DNA of 64,000 nt from Oncomelania hupensis (taxonomy: Eukaryota; Mollusca; Gastropoda; Littorinimorpha; Pomatiopsidae). Where the stretch lies: positions 51,840,799 to 51,904,798 of the forward strand of contig CM072525.1 of assembly GCA_036898135.1 (NCBI GenBank), in the 5' to 3' direction. Within the stretch, counting starts at the first letter, position 1; each line of letters opens with the position of its first letter. Shown here one piece after another: positions 31,845-42,346 of the stretch. A program made the position numbers and the translations under genes. The notes beneath the pieces are model-generated. The model had not been told where the DNA came from, did no database searches, and saw only the letters and a program-made list of their open reading frames with translations.

Positions 31845-32338
31845 ATGGAAGCGATGGTTGAGGAGAGTGCACCGAAAATAAATACATGTATTAAAAATAA
31901 ATCGGACAGGTTACAGCTGTGCTGTTGCTGAATTTGCACACATGCACGCAGACGATGTGAGTATGCATGCTTTCCCATCGGACAAAAAGAAGCAGCGTGT
32001 GTGGATAAATTTTGTTAAAACGTGCAGCGCAGATTTCACCCTAACAACTAACTCACGTAGTCACGCCTATCATAGGCCCTATGCTCAAAACATTTTGAGC
32101 CTCACTGCTACCACATCGGATATGCTCTGCGAGAAGGCCTTGGATTAACAGTGCAAAAACGAAAATTGCTCGATGATGCCTTCCCTACGATACAAAAGCA
32201 TGAGCGTTCACTGCCAACAACGTCAATAGTGAAGAAATTAGCACAGAGTAAGCTAATGAACAAGACCAAGCCTGCCCAGGCGTCTACATTCACTAACACT
32301 GTAACAGTAACACTTGCAACACAAACAGCCACTGTGTA
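31845..32338 (+). pseudogene. THAP-domain-like gene relic
   Basis: A start codon at 31845 opens a short acidic leader (MEAMVEESAPK). A cysteine cluster and the strongly THAP-like block ADDVSMHAFPSDKKKQRVWINFVK follow. The third part, in another frame from about 32117, reads LGLTVQKRKLLDDAFPTI, which matches the usual C-terminal side of THAP domains (..LK..AVPTI). The second half of the zinc-coordinating set (CxxHF) is not intact and two frame changes are needed. THAP domains bind DNA and occur in host regulators and in P-element-type transposases. Too short to tell which this was. Confidence 0.5.
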
Positions 32339-33706
32339 ACTTGTGTCACACTCTAGCTATTCCCACAACTAACATTTTGAAAAGTGTCAGTACTACAGCT
32401 ACTACAACAACTACTGCAAGCATAATTACCCCCATCAGCGTTCTCTTACCAGGCTTTTCTCTGCTGGGTACTTCAACTTCAAATTCAACTTTTTATTGGC
32501 TTCAAGTACATTTGACAACATACTAAAGAATTTGCTTCGCGCATAGAAAAACAACAACATAAAAACCCGTTTAAAAAAACAAACAAAAAACCCACACCCC
32601 CCCACACACAGACATTTACGCAACATTGACTCGCACACCAATAAACAAATGATTGAAGTTAATACTATTGAATAATAATACTACTACTAATAAATAGAAA
32701 GTCAATGTATTAAAAAGCTAGTTTAAAGCGCAACATATTGGTGTCTAAAAGCTCAGTCTCAGAACATATCAATACATGTAAAACCCTAAAACAGTAGAAG
32801 GAAATAATAATAGCAATAATAATAACAACAATAATAAAGTACATATATGCACAGTGTATCATCCTGTTCAATGCGCACTGAAACACTTTACCAATACTCT
32901 GAGACAATTAAATAGATCTAGCATAACATTTTATAAGACTAAAAACACAAGCATCTACAGGTGTCAACAGTTTCAGTGATCAAATACAGGCATAGATGTA
33001 GGTATAAAGACACCATGACTATAAAAAAATAATGATGATAAGAGCACTACTACATGATACACTTGGTCACATTAATACAACATGTGGGTTATGGGGTGGG
33101 TAGACCTGCTTTTGTAAAGAGAGAGCGTGCCAGGGTAAGTTTGCATAGTTTGTTTTGTACAACAGTTGTTATTGTTGTTTTTAAAGTTTTATTATAAACT
33201 GCAACGTTCAGGTTAGGTTGCATTATTGTGCCAACCACATAAATTTAAAAATATAAATTATATATATCATTGCATGGTCAGTCATATTATTAAATATTAT
33301 TAAAGTTCTTTGGCAATTTTATCTTGATAAATACTGTACAATCACAGCTGTAATAGTGTATAAACTCAAATAATGTGTTTTGAATGATATAACATAAAAT
33401 AAAAAGACTACACTACTATCTTTCAGTCAGTACAGCTTTTCATCTGTTGCTTGAAATGATGAATACAGATACTTGATAGCCTATTGGTTTGGATTAACAT
33501 ATTGCACTAAAACGATTATATATTTAGGCCTATAAGCTATACTATGCTTTCTTGTATTATTATAGATTTATTATTCTGTAGATGTACACAATGTGATTGT
33601 GACTATACCTTATAACAGTGTTCAGTAGACTAGATGAGAAGGCCTATGCATTTTAACATTGTACAGTACACAAGTTTTAGATAGCCTACATGTGCATAAT
33701 AAATGA

Positions 33707-33804
<98 letters not shown>

Positions 33805-34626
33805 CATCCAATAGGCCTAGCTACCATTTAATTTTTCTACTTTACAACAGTACCAGTCAAGGAATTCTTTTCTGTCAAATTAAAACTTGAACAAATTGTT
33901 CATTGTTACAATGTACACAGGTGCAAATCACTTTATTTAAAGTAAAATAGTACTTCCAATTGTTTTAGAAAGTACAAAATCTATTCTGGCCTCTTCTGTC
34001 TCTCCTTATGAGTTATAAATTTGTGAAACATAATTTATGTATGTTATGTTTTCAGTGCAGTTCAATACACAATTTTAAATAATACTTTAACAGATCTGTG
34101 CTTGAAAAAATCATGGTATCTTACAACTGCAATAAAAAAAAGCGGCCTAAACAACAAGGTTTATTTTATTAGAGGCATGTTCGGTAGGCCTACTAGTACT
34201 ATAACCTATTTCCAATATGAGCACCGAATTATTGAGTTTTCATAGCCTATTAAAATATATTTAGGCTAGGTCTGTGCTTACTTTAACTACTTTGTAGGTT
34301 TATTTATTCAGTAGGCATACATGATACACCACAATTTACTGACTATTATACGATTAGCCTATAATATATACTAATATAGACTATACTTTTACAATGAATT
34401 TTGATGAATAGGCTCTTCAGTTAACACTAAATCTTAGCAGTTACACCATGGACTCTTTATCATGTATTATATAGTGTCCATGGTTACACTCATCACAGAA
34501 TAATCGGTTTATTACATTTTGTTGCAGAAATTATTATTAATAATGAATATTATAAAATATCAACTCACTGTGATTGTTAGTTACCTACGTACGTTACGAT
34601 TGTAAATAAATTAGTAGGCCTACTTA
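32339..34626. other. Non-coding, AT-rich
   Basis: No supported gene. It holds a long (TTA)n run, listed separately, and four exact copies of the palindrome TAGGCCTA. Confidence 0.5.
33707..33801 (+). repeat. (TTA)n microsatellite, about 31 units
   Basis: Uninterrupted ATT/TTA triplets, ending at TTAATGCATCC. Confidence 0.95.
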
Positions 34627-34899
34627 TTAGTCGGTACTGTCGAGTCTATTAGTAGTAGCAGAATCGTTTGCCCCAGTATCAATGCGGTCCGGCTGAGATG
34701 AGCTCGACAGTGGTTCATATTGATATGGCCTAATTAGGCTAATATCACCTCTTATACTGAGAGTGGTAGTAACATCTTCAAAATCACTGCTTTCGCATGA
34801 CAAATTTAATATTTCATCGTCGTCTTCTTCTTTCTCGGACGAAAACGCGTTTCTCTCAACGGGCATGTTGACAAAGTAGGAAAGTGGGATTGCACACAT
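34627..34899 (-). CDS. Possible first exon with P2X7-like RPYxYEP motif
   Basis: A 90-residue frame starting MCAIPLSYFVNMPVE. It has an acidic run (EKEEDDDEILNL) and then ISLIRPYQYEPLSSSS. A short I-x-PY-x-(F/Y)EP motif of this kind heads many invertebrate proteins annotated as P2X purinoceptor 7-like because they share the P2X7 cytoplasmic ballast region, not the channel. A CRE-type TGACGTCA sits just upstream of the ATG (about 34901-34908). A weak donor GTACCG follows the coding end. No second exon was recognised, so this is tentative. Confidence 0.35.
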   Translation of the reverse strand: MCAIPLSYFVNMPVERNAFSSEKEEDDDEILNLSCESSDFEDVTTTLSIRGDISLIRPYQYEPLSSSSQPDRIDTGANDSATTNRLDSTD

Positions 34900-35284
34900 A
34901 TGACGTCACAACCTGCGTTCCCGGTAGCACCGCTGTTTAATCAAGGGCGGGTAATCTTGGGCTAAAATATTAAACTTTGGTGACTAATATCTCGAAAACC
35001 GTAAATAATTTTGTAATAAACAAAGGACCGTTTTTGCTTATTTTAGTTAGATGTATCCAAATATAAAATAAAATTTTTGGGTCGGGTAGTCCTTTAAACC
35101 ACAATGAACCCCAACATTCAATCAGACCTGCCCACCCAGGCCTTGTCAAAAAGTTAAATGCCAAGAGAGAAGTGTAATTTGGAGTAAAAATAATTGTAAT
35201 TTTAGTAGATGGTAGAACAAAACTTCATTACACACATAAAATAACCACACATAAAAAATGCTTAACTTCTTTTTATTTTTTATT

Positions 35285-35434
35285 TTATTTCAAAATAAAA
35301 TTTGCATCACAGGAGGCTTGGTCATCGGGCTTGATCTTTGGTGTTTTGGAAGAATCGGCTGAAGTTGTCTGGGATCTTGGTATTCTGGCAGTCTCTTCTG
35401 TGTTAGCTTCACGGTAGGCTTGGTCATATTTATC
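35285..35434 (-). CDS. Possible 3'-terminal exon of an unidentified host gene
   Basis: On the minus strand a good acceptor (ACTTTTGGTTTACAG) precedes DKYDQAYREANTEETARIPR. The frame closes after CDANFILK, and AATAAA-type signals overlap the stop region (about 35270-35290). The peptide is polar, Ser/Thr-rich and unlike any family I know. The upstream exons would lie to the right of 35435; none is evident. Confidence 0.3.
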   Translation of the reverse strand, partial: DKYDQAYREANTEETARIPRSQTTSADSSKTPKIKPDDQASCDANFILK

Positions 35435-38400
35435 CTGTAAACCAAAAGTATCAGACACAATTACTTCCATCTTACATAATAAATATACTGAATATCAACA
35501 GAATTGCATTGGACCCAACAAACAATTATTGGAAAGTATGAAAACAAACAAAAAAATATTCCTTTTTTTGGCGTTAGAATCCTTCAAAATCTTGAGCTAA
35601 AAGTGACCCTAAACAAATGGTATATTATTCAGTTATGTACCGGCAGCTTACTGGCTGCTGTGCTGTGCTAGACTTCAAAATTGTGGTTTTAAGCATTTTT
35701 CGCATGCATACACAAAAAGTATCTCCGGAACTAACCAAGTTATCAAATTATTATATAATATTATTATTTTGTTGTTGTTATTTGATTGTATTTGCAAGTA
35801 CTTTCATAAAACATGCATCACCTTGACCTTATTGTATAATAAAATTTTGGCTGCCTGTACATAATTCAGTACAAACTTATCTACCAAAAAATAAAACATT
35901 AAAGATCCAAAAACCCTCTCCTAGAAAATGCATGTGTGTTTATGATCAACATGACAGCTAAGAATATTTCCACAAACCGAAGTAAAATTTATTCTTTTCA
36001 ATAATGAGGTCAATCAATGATTAAATCGAAGAAATTGCAATGGCAAGTTCAGAAAAAGAAGCACAGGTATAGGTACAGTAATACAAACACTTAACACAAC
36101 ACACACACATGCACAAAAACAACGCACAGAAACACATACTAAGACGACACGAGTTTTCAACACGTGCTAGAGACGGCATATATTGTGCAGAGCTGCACAT
36201 CTCTAATATACAGTGTACATAGATATCAGCAGTTTTCTTTTACTGCGTATGGAAGTTTAAAGTAATGTGGTTTCACGTGAATAACGCGGATAGGGCATAT
36301 GCGGAATTAGGAAATGGGGTTACTGAGCTCGACTCGAGTTTGTCCTGTGTGCTGGTATGCGATTTAGCTAGCAGAGTCATTTTGGTTGCTTTTGCAGGCA
36401 GACGTCCTTTTGACAGAGTAACGTTGTGACTGTGTGTTAGGTTAGACTACGTATTCTGTAAGGGTGTGTTGTCCATAGGTTTCGAACCACCCAAGGTCTT
36501 GTTGCCCTCGTCGGGACAAGGATTTTAAAAGGTCTGTAGTGGGAGGACTGTGACTGCTATCTATTGAGTACATAGGTGTAGAGTTCTGTTCTAAAGCTGT
36601 GTGGCCCTCGATTGGGCACCTGCTAATGATCAAGTACTTCGCCAGTATTGAGATGCCCCAGCCATAGCTAGCATTAGCCATAATCGGATTTGAACTCTTA
36701 GACTAACCAGTGTGCTGTGCTGTGTTGTTATAGCGTTGTGTTGTGCAGTGTACTGTACTGTGTGCCACAAGCCGAGGACCTAGAGGTGAGTGTAAATCCT
36801 GCAATTCTTTTCCTTAGTGGCTGTGCTACGAGTCTGCGTACGTGAATGAATGATGGTGAATGAGGGGGAAAGGGATGTATTTTTATGAATAGTAGTTTGT
36901 TGATTTTATATGATTTTCATATGATTTTCTGGGTTAAATGTGTGTATAAATAATGTCGTTGCTGTTGTTGCCAAGTGGGTCAAAGGGCGACAATGAAGTA
37001 TGCATGTTAGAGAGAGAGAGAGAGAGGGGTGATGAATGTGAAGGAAGGGAGACAATGTATTGCGCTAGAGAGGGGTGATGAAGGTGATGAGGGAATATGA
37101 GGGAAGCGCATTTGTATTATAGCATGATAGAAATAATTGTGAATGGAAAAAGATAATGTATTATAACGTGGAGAGAGGTGATGAAGATGGAGGTGTGGTT
37201 GAGATGAATCGATATGGTGTGAATGGGAATGCAGTTGTAATAATTATGTATGTTTATATAAACAACCATGTGTCATGAAAGAGATAGAATTATAGAAGTA
37301 AGAAATGCATTGTGTTTTGAGATGCATGTATAAACAGGTCAAGATGGCGGACGGCGAAGGGTTTATACTGTTATGAAGTGTTTAAGTTGTTGTGGACAAA
37401 CTAGTAAGACTCTTTATTTGTCCACAGGATTGGGCTGCGGTTGTTCGATTCGATCTTCGAAGCGATTTTTGATTCGTTTTCCCACCTTTGCCAGCACTGT
37501 TTTCTTCCGTGTATCGACTGCTGCCACTACTGTTATGCCCTTACTACTGGTATAACTCTGCGACGCCTGCGTGTCTCTGCGGTACCACTGTGTTTGGGTA
37601 TACGTCAGCTTTGAGACCTCTACCCTTGCCGCTGGAGGGTGTGGATGTTGCCTGGGCTCACCGCCACCACCGCTACGTCCCTTTTGCTATCGGCGCCATT
37701 GCTGGGAGTGACCCTCCATCACCGCCCGGACCGCCGTTGCTTCGGACGAGACTGTCCTTCAGCTACAGGATTCCAACTACACCACATCCACACACATACA
37801 GACTCGCATTCACACAACTTAAAACATATCTAGTATAAATAACTTTCTCTACTTGAGTATTTAACTGCAGTAGTACTGGAGCTCAATTAATCGATAGTTA
37901 GGTTTCGAACATTGACTTTGAACTATAAGCTAGCTAATTCATTACGATTGAATTTCAAGAAGTTTTTGCTGATTGTGGATTTAACTTTGAATTGTGTTTA
38001 TTTAAAATTTAACTGATCGTCATTCTTGTTGCATACTGTTGTGGATATTCTGTTATGTATAGTTCTGGGGTTTTCAGTTAGACAAGGGAGGTAATTGTTT
38101 AGTAATTACTGGGTTGGGGGTCTTGATAGGGGTTGAGGGTGGTTTAGTATCCCAAATCCTGTGTGTGTGTGGCATTGTTGAATAAAAGTGTGTGATTGTT
38201 CATCTGGCATTTTGTGTTAGTTTTGTTTTGTTTGAGTTTCTATTCCTACACTCGTTGTTGAGCTGAACGTCGCGGAATCCGCTCGGGTGACGCGACACAT
38301 AACTTGAGTGGGAGTCGTAAAGCTGGGAATTCCTCAGACATGCTACTACCAGTTTGTGCATCCGGAGGGTAGTCTGGATCCTGAAATAGCATTCAATGTG

Positions 38401-38454
38401 TTTACTATGCACATAAATTAGAACATTCCTATCCACGACATGCTAATTTTCTTT
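35435..38454. other. No recognised gene; exon-like and tRNA-like hints
   Basis: A strong donor consensus GAG/GTGAGTG lies at 36785/36786. A diverged B-box-like GTTCAAATC (minus, about 36690) precedes a 240-base stretch that might be an old SINE. AATAAA followed by a GT-rich block is at about 38182. A (GA)n run is at 37012-37027. None is enough for a gene call. Confidence 0.3.
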
Positions 38455-38862
38455 TTTCTATCCTATCCTATCCTGTCCCGTAACCCGGAGGTCGTAGGGG
38501 CACCACAGATGATTGTTTAACCAGCATACTCCATCTTTCTCTGTCCTCAGCAGCCCTGATGGCTTCGTTCAGTGTCAAACCAGTCCATTCTCGAATGTTG
38601 TCCTCCCACCTCTTTTTGGGTCTCCCTCTTCTTCTACCTCCTTGCACTGTGCCTTGCAGAATAGTCTTTGCAAGGCCTGATGATGTGGTGACGTGGCCAT
38701 ACCATCGGAGTTTCCGTTTCTTCACCACTGTGAGCAGGTCATCGTGTTGTCCAATGGCTTGTGTGATGGTCTGTCGGACTTCGTCGTTGGTGATGTGTTG
38801 GGTATAGGAAATGCCCAGAAGTCTTCTGTAGCACCTCATCTCCATGCTTTGAAAGTAAGAAA
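38455..38862 (-). pseudogene. LINE C-terminal fragment, copy 1
   Basis: Minus strand, encodes MEMRCYRRLLGISYTQH, LRWYGHVTTSSGLAKTIL, GRRRGRPKKRWEDNI and ends VPLRPPGYG, followed by a GGATA pentamer tail (seen as CTATC units at 38458-38474). Same family as the copies at 41485, 46622 and 48480. 5' truncated. Confidence 0.85.
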
Positions 38863-38904
38863 GTAACCAACATGATAACACTCAACGCAAATTATCAGCC
38901 CTGA

Positions 38905-38990
38905 ACACTTTACAAATAAAGGCAACCCACGCAGGGGACTCCGAGGCTCCTACTCTAATTTATTGAACCCCGTTTACAAAACATATCGTC
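38905..38990 (-). repeat. Diverged fragment of family S
   Basis: AATAAAGGCAACCCACGCAGGGGACTCCGAGG corresponds to AATAAAGACATCCCACGCGGGGGACGGCTGAGG of the full copy at 62950. About 85 bases are alignable. Confidence 0.55.
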
Positions 38991-39018
38991 AGAACAGCTT
39001 CTCTAGTAATTATTTTAT

Positions 39019-39031
39019 AATAATAATAATG

Positions 39032-39081
<50 letters not shown>
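39019..39081 (+). repeat. (ATA)n microsatellite
   Basis: About 20 AAT/ATA units with two early GAT interruptions. Confidence 0.9.
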
Positions 39082-39112
39082 TTAATAAAAATAAAGTGGT
39101 GTTGTTACACTC

Positions 39113-39728
39113 AATTCGATGTTGGTGTTTTCTATCAGTATCTGATTCAGCCCCGATGCTTGAATTCCTGATAGTTGTGTAACTCAGATTCGTTTATTCA
39201 CGCAACCCGCTCAAGCAGCATACAAGTCACAAAGTCGACGTATGAAGTTTTCCACTTTTATTCAGCACACATCAACAACTACATACAATTCTCAACTCAA
39301 CTCAACAACTTTCACAGCAACTCTCAAATCACTATCAACAACTTTACTCTCTCTCAACAGCAACTCGGCACACGATTAAATAATCTCTCTCTCTTCCGGA
39401 AGAATTTCGAATACCGTAGAAATGACGCACTGCCACCAATCGAATAAAAGATCGTCATCACTGACTTACGTCATACATGTTAAAAGAATGTTCTCCATTA
39501 TCTACGTCCATCAAGAAGCTTCGATCGCTAGTAAACAAACGGATCCAGAAGATTCTCCAACAATATCGACTAACGAAAATTATCAACGTTATACAAAGCC
39601 TCTCCTAACAACAATGCAAACTCAAATCAAAGGTAAATAAACTCCATTATTGAATACTTTACAAATCGAAACGATTAGATCTATCGTACACGCTTCCGAC
39701 ATACTTTCGTTCGCGTTTCAACGTAACA
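39113..39728 (-). repeat. Solo family-A LTR
   Basis: Minus-oriented LTR with ends TGTTAC and GTAACA. It is flanked by the 5-bp direct repeat GGTGT (39108-39112 and 39729-39733). No internal element sequence adjoins it, so it is a solo LTR left by recombination between two LTRs. Confidence 0.9.
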
Positions 39729-40996
39729 GGTGTCAAGATCAATCATGCGGTAACTTCTGCGTCCTAGATTCTATTTTTTTTATTTGATTATTTATCCCAT
39801 CATCAAATAAATCTTGTTCGTTGATAGTCTAGAAATAGAGTAAAAACATCACACACACACACACACACACACAAAACAACCGAAAAGTACACAACGTCTT
39901 AGTACACATCGTCTGATTTAGTAGTGTACACATCGCCGAAATTTAGTAGGCCTACACAATGACTTAGTACACATTGCACATGCATAGTACACAACGTCCG
40001 TACCCCTCTACTGGCTCTAGTCCTAGGTGTACTCAATATTGCGGCTAATTCACGAGTAATAGGCCTACATGTAGGCTACTTGGGTTAAAAACTTGATCTA
40101 TGTAGTGTATATCATATGGCTGTTGGCTAAGGCCTAGAACTACTTTTTATTCCGACAGCGACAGATTTCCAGATAAAATTAGAGTAGGCTATTTTCAGAA
40201 TTACTCAGTGTAAAATTTATTTGACAACATTAGCCCACAGTCATACAGATAACAGATAAAGTCCAGATCCATATAAACCGAGTAACGAAATAAGGATAAT
40301 TTGTGACTAGGCTAGCTAATTCTGAAGAAGGATCCGAAAAAATGCAATTGAAAGGTTCGATTAAAACTTTGTAATACGTTCTTTTACCATTCGAACACTA
40401 CTGAAACATTCCACAAAGCTTTCGGTTGATTTTAGAAAGCTACGTATTAATCTGAACTCAAAAGAATCAAACACAAAGTCCACAATCAAATACAAAATCC
40501 ACAAAAATACTAACCTCGTGCGAGAATTATCTGCCATTTACAATCACCCTGCATCGAGTCGCTTTGACAATTCATTGTCGCTTGCCGGGTTATGCCATAT
40601 GAAGATACGTTTAGATCCACGATGGCTCAGGGGTCGACTATATATCTCACAAAAAAATTGTGTTCCGCAAACCAGAAGTAGCACGCATTCCTCGTTGTTT
40701 TTATTGTATTAAGAATAAGAAAAAACTTAGAAAATAAAATTTTTTCTTATGGAACCCTCTCATTTTAAAAAATATTCCACAAATTATGGTGGTCGACAGA
40801 AGATACCTTTTTACAAGGGTTCACTTATATGCTCAATGTTAGGTTGGAAGATTGCTCTCAAATGGAACATTCCCAAATAGCAATTTCTTTACTGAAGAAT
40901 CGTCTGCCTCTGGGTTATCGAATGCGCAGGAATACAATTCAGTTGGCCCAATGGTTAGTCAGTAAATCGGCAAAACCTTAAGTAAACCGAAAAATA

Positions 40997-41066
<70 letters not shown>

Positions 41067-41261
41067 CAACAAATCCGGCATTAGGGTGACTTCTGTAGTT
41101 TCGGTGTTTGGGGCTACCTGTATTATATCTGTTAAAATACCTTAGAGAGATTCACTGTAACATTTAGGAAGACTTGCCTACATCAACAATACATTTCCTG
41201 TATTGCAAATGCAGTGTGTGTAATTTTGACAGATATAGCAAACCTATGAGGTCTCCCTATC
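39729..41261. other. Non-coding with microsatellites
   Basis: (CA)n at 39851-39873 and (AT)n at 40999-41065. No gene supported. Two TAGGCCTA copies occur near 39949 and 40061. Confidence 0.55.
40999..41065. repeat. (AT)n microsatellite
   Basis: About 33 uninterrupted AT units. Confidence 0.95.
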
Positions 41262-41484
41262 GTTTACTAAGTGAATGGTGGTGATTAGGGCACCTGCTGT
41301 AAAAGACATGCTTAGGGGGACATAGTTGTATTGTAAAACCAGGCGTTATGGAGACCACAAAGAAGAAATATATAACTCCTTTCACACTTTTGATGTCTTT
41401 TTTAACAGTTAGATCTGAGAGGTTAAAACTAAAAATCATAAGGGCTTGTGGATGATAAATGTTTTGTTTTTGTTTAATTGCATC
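41262..41484. repeat. Flank block, duplicated at 46298-46621
   Basis: The series CGTTTACTAAGTGAATG, GGGCACCTGCTGTAAAAGACAT and AACCAGGCGTTATGGAGACC recurs in order at 46298-46621, where about 94 extra bases are present in the middle. In both places it leads into the 3' tail of a LINE copy. Confidence 0.85.
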
Positions 41485-42346
41485 TATCCTATCCTATCCT
41501 ATCCCGTAACTCGGAGGTTGTAAGGGCACCACAGATGATCGTTTAACCAGCATACTCCATCTTTCCTTGTCCTCAGCAACCCTGATTGTTTGGCTCTGTG
41601 TCAAACCAGTCCATTCTCGAATGTTGTCCTCCCGCTATCTCGGTCTCGCTCTTCTTCTACCTCCTTGCAATGTGTCTTGCAGGATGGTATTTGCAGCCCT
41701 GATGATTTGGTGACGTGGCCATACCATCGGAGTTTCCGTTTTTTTACCATTGTGAGCAGGTCATCGAGTTGTCCAATGGCTTGTGTGATGGTCTTTCGGA
41801 CTTCGTCGTTGGTAATGTGTTGGGTATAGGAAATGTCCAGAAGTCTTCTGTAGCACCTCATCGCCAAGGCAGCAGTTGTTTGTGCGATCCTGGAGAGGAC
41901 TTCCTGTCGGGACCCATTGTCTGATACAATGGCTCCTAAATATTTGAAGCTATGCGCTGTGTTCAGGGATTGGCCTTGGTCTTTGATGTCCGTGTTGATG
42001 CTATTGGTGTTGCTGGTCATCATTTTGGTCTTCTCTGCACTTATTTCCATTCCATAGGCTCTGGAGGTGGTGTCAAGCCTCTGTACCAGTTGTTCAAGTT
42101 CTTGTTCCTCTCCAGCCAGTCCATCAATGTCATCCGCAAAATGAAGGTTGGAGATTGCTCTTCCCCCTATGCTGAGTGTACCTTCGTGATCTGCAAGGGC
42201 ATCTGACATGATGCGCTCTAGGAAGATGTTGAAGAGGGTTGGAAAGAGTAGGCATCCCTGACGCACACCGATTGTTGTTCTGAACCAGTTTTCGATGGCG
42301 CTGTTGTGGAGGACTGCACTGGTAACCTTGTCATACAGGCTTTTGA
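41485..42346 (-). pseudogene. LINE copy 2, reverse transcriptase and C-terminus
   Basis: Minus strand. Motifs are TIGVRQGCLLFPTLFNIFLE, FADDIDGLAGEEQEL and FKYLGAIVSDNGSRQ. After a deletion of some tens of codons come RCYRRLLDISYTQH and LRWYGHVTKSSG. A pentamer tail is at the left end. At 42346 the coding sequence breaks off within KSLYDK and the tandem array begins. Frame breaks occur near 41690. Confidence 0.88.

Noticed and set aside
33630..33890. Poly-Asn and poly-Ile frames
   Set aside because: Translation of the (TTA)n microsatellite.
36440..36700. Possible old tRNA-derived SINE
   Set aside because: Only a diverged B box is visible; no A box of good quality, tail or target duplication.
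36786..37840. Possible host gene with donor at 36786 and an open frame at 37488-37838
   Set aside because: The frame encodes a low-complexity Pro/Leu-rich peptide of no known type and the exon structure is not supported.
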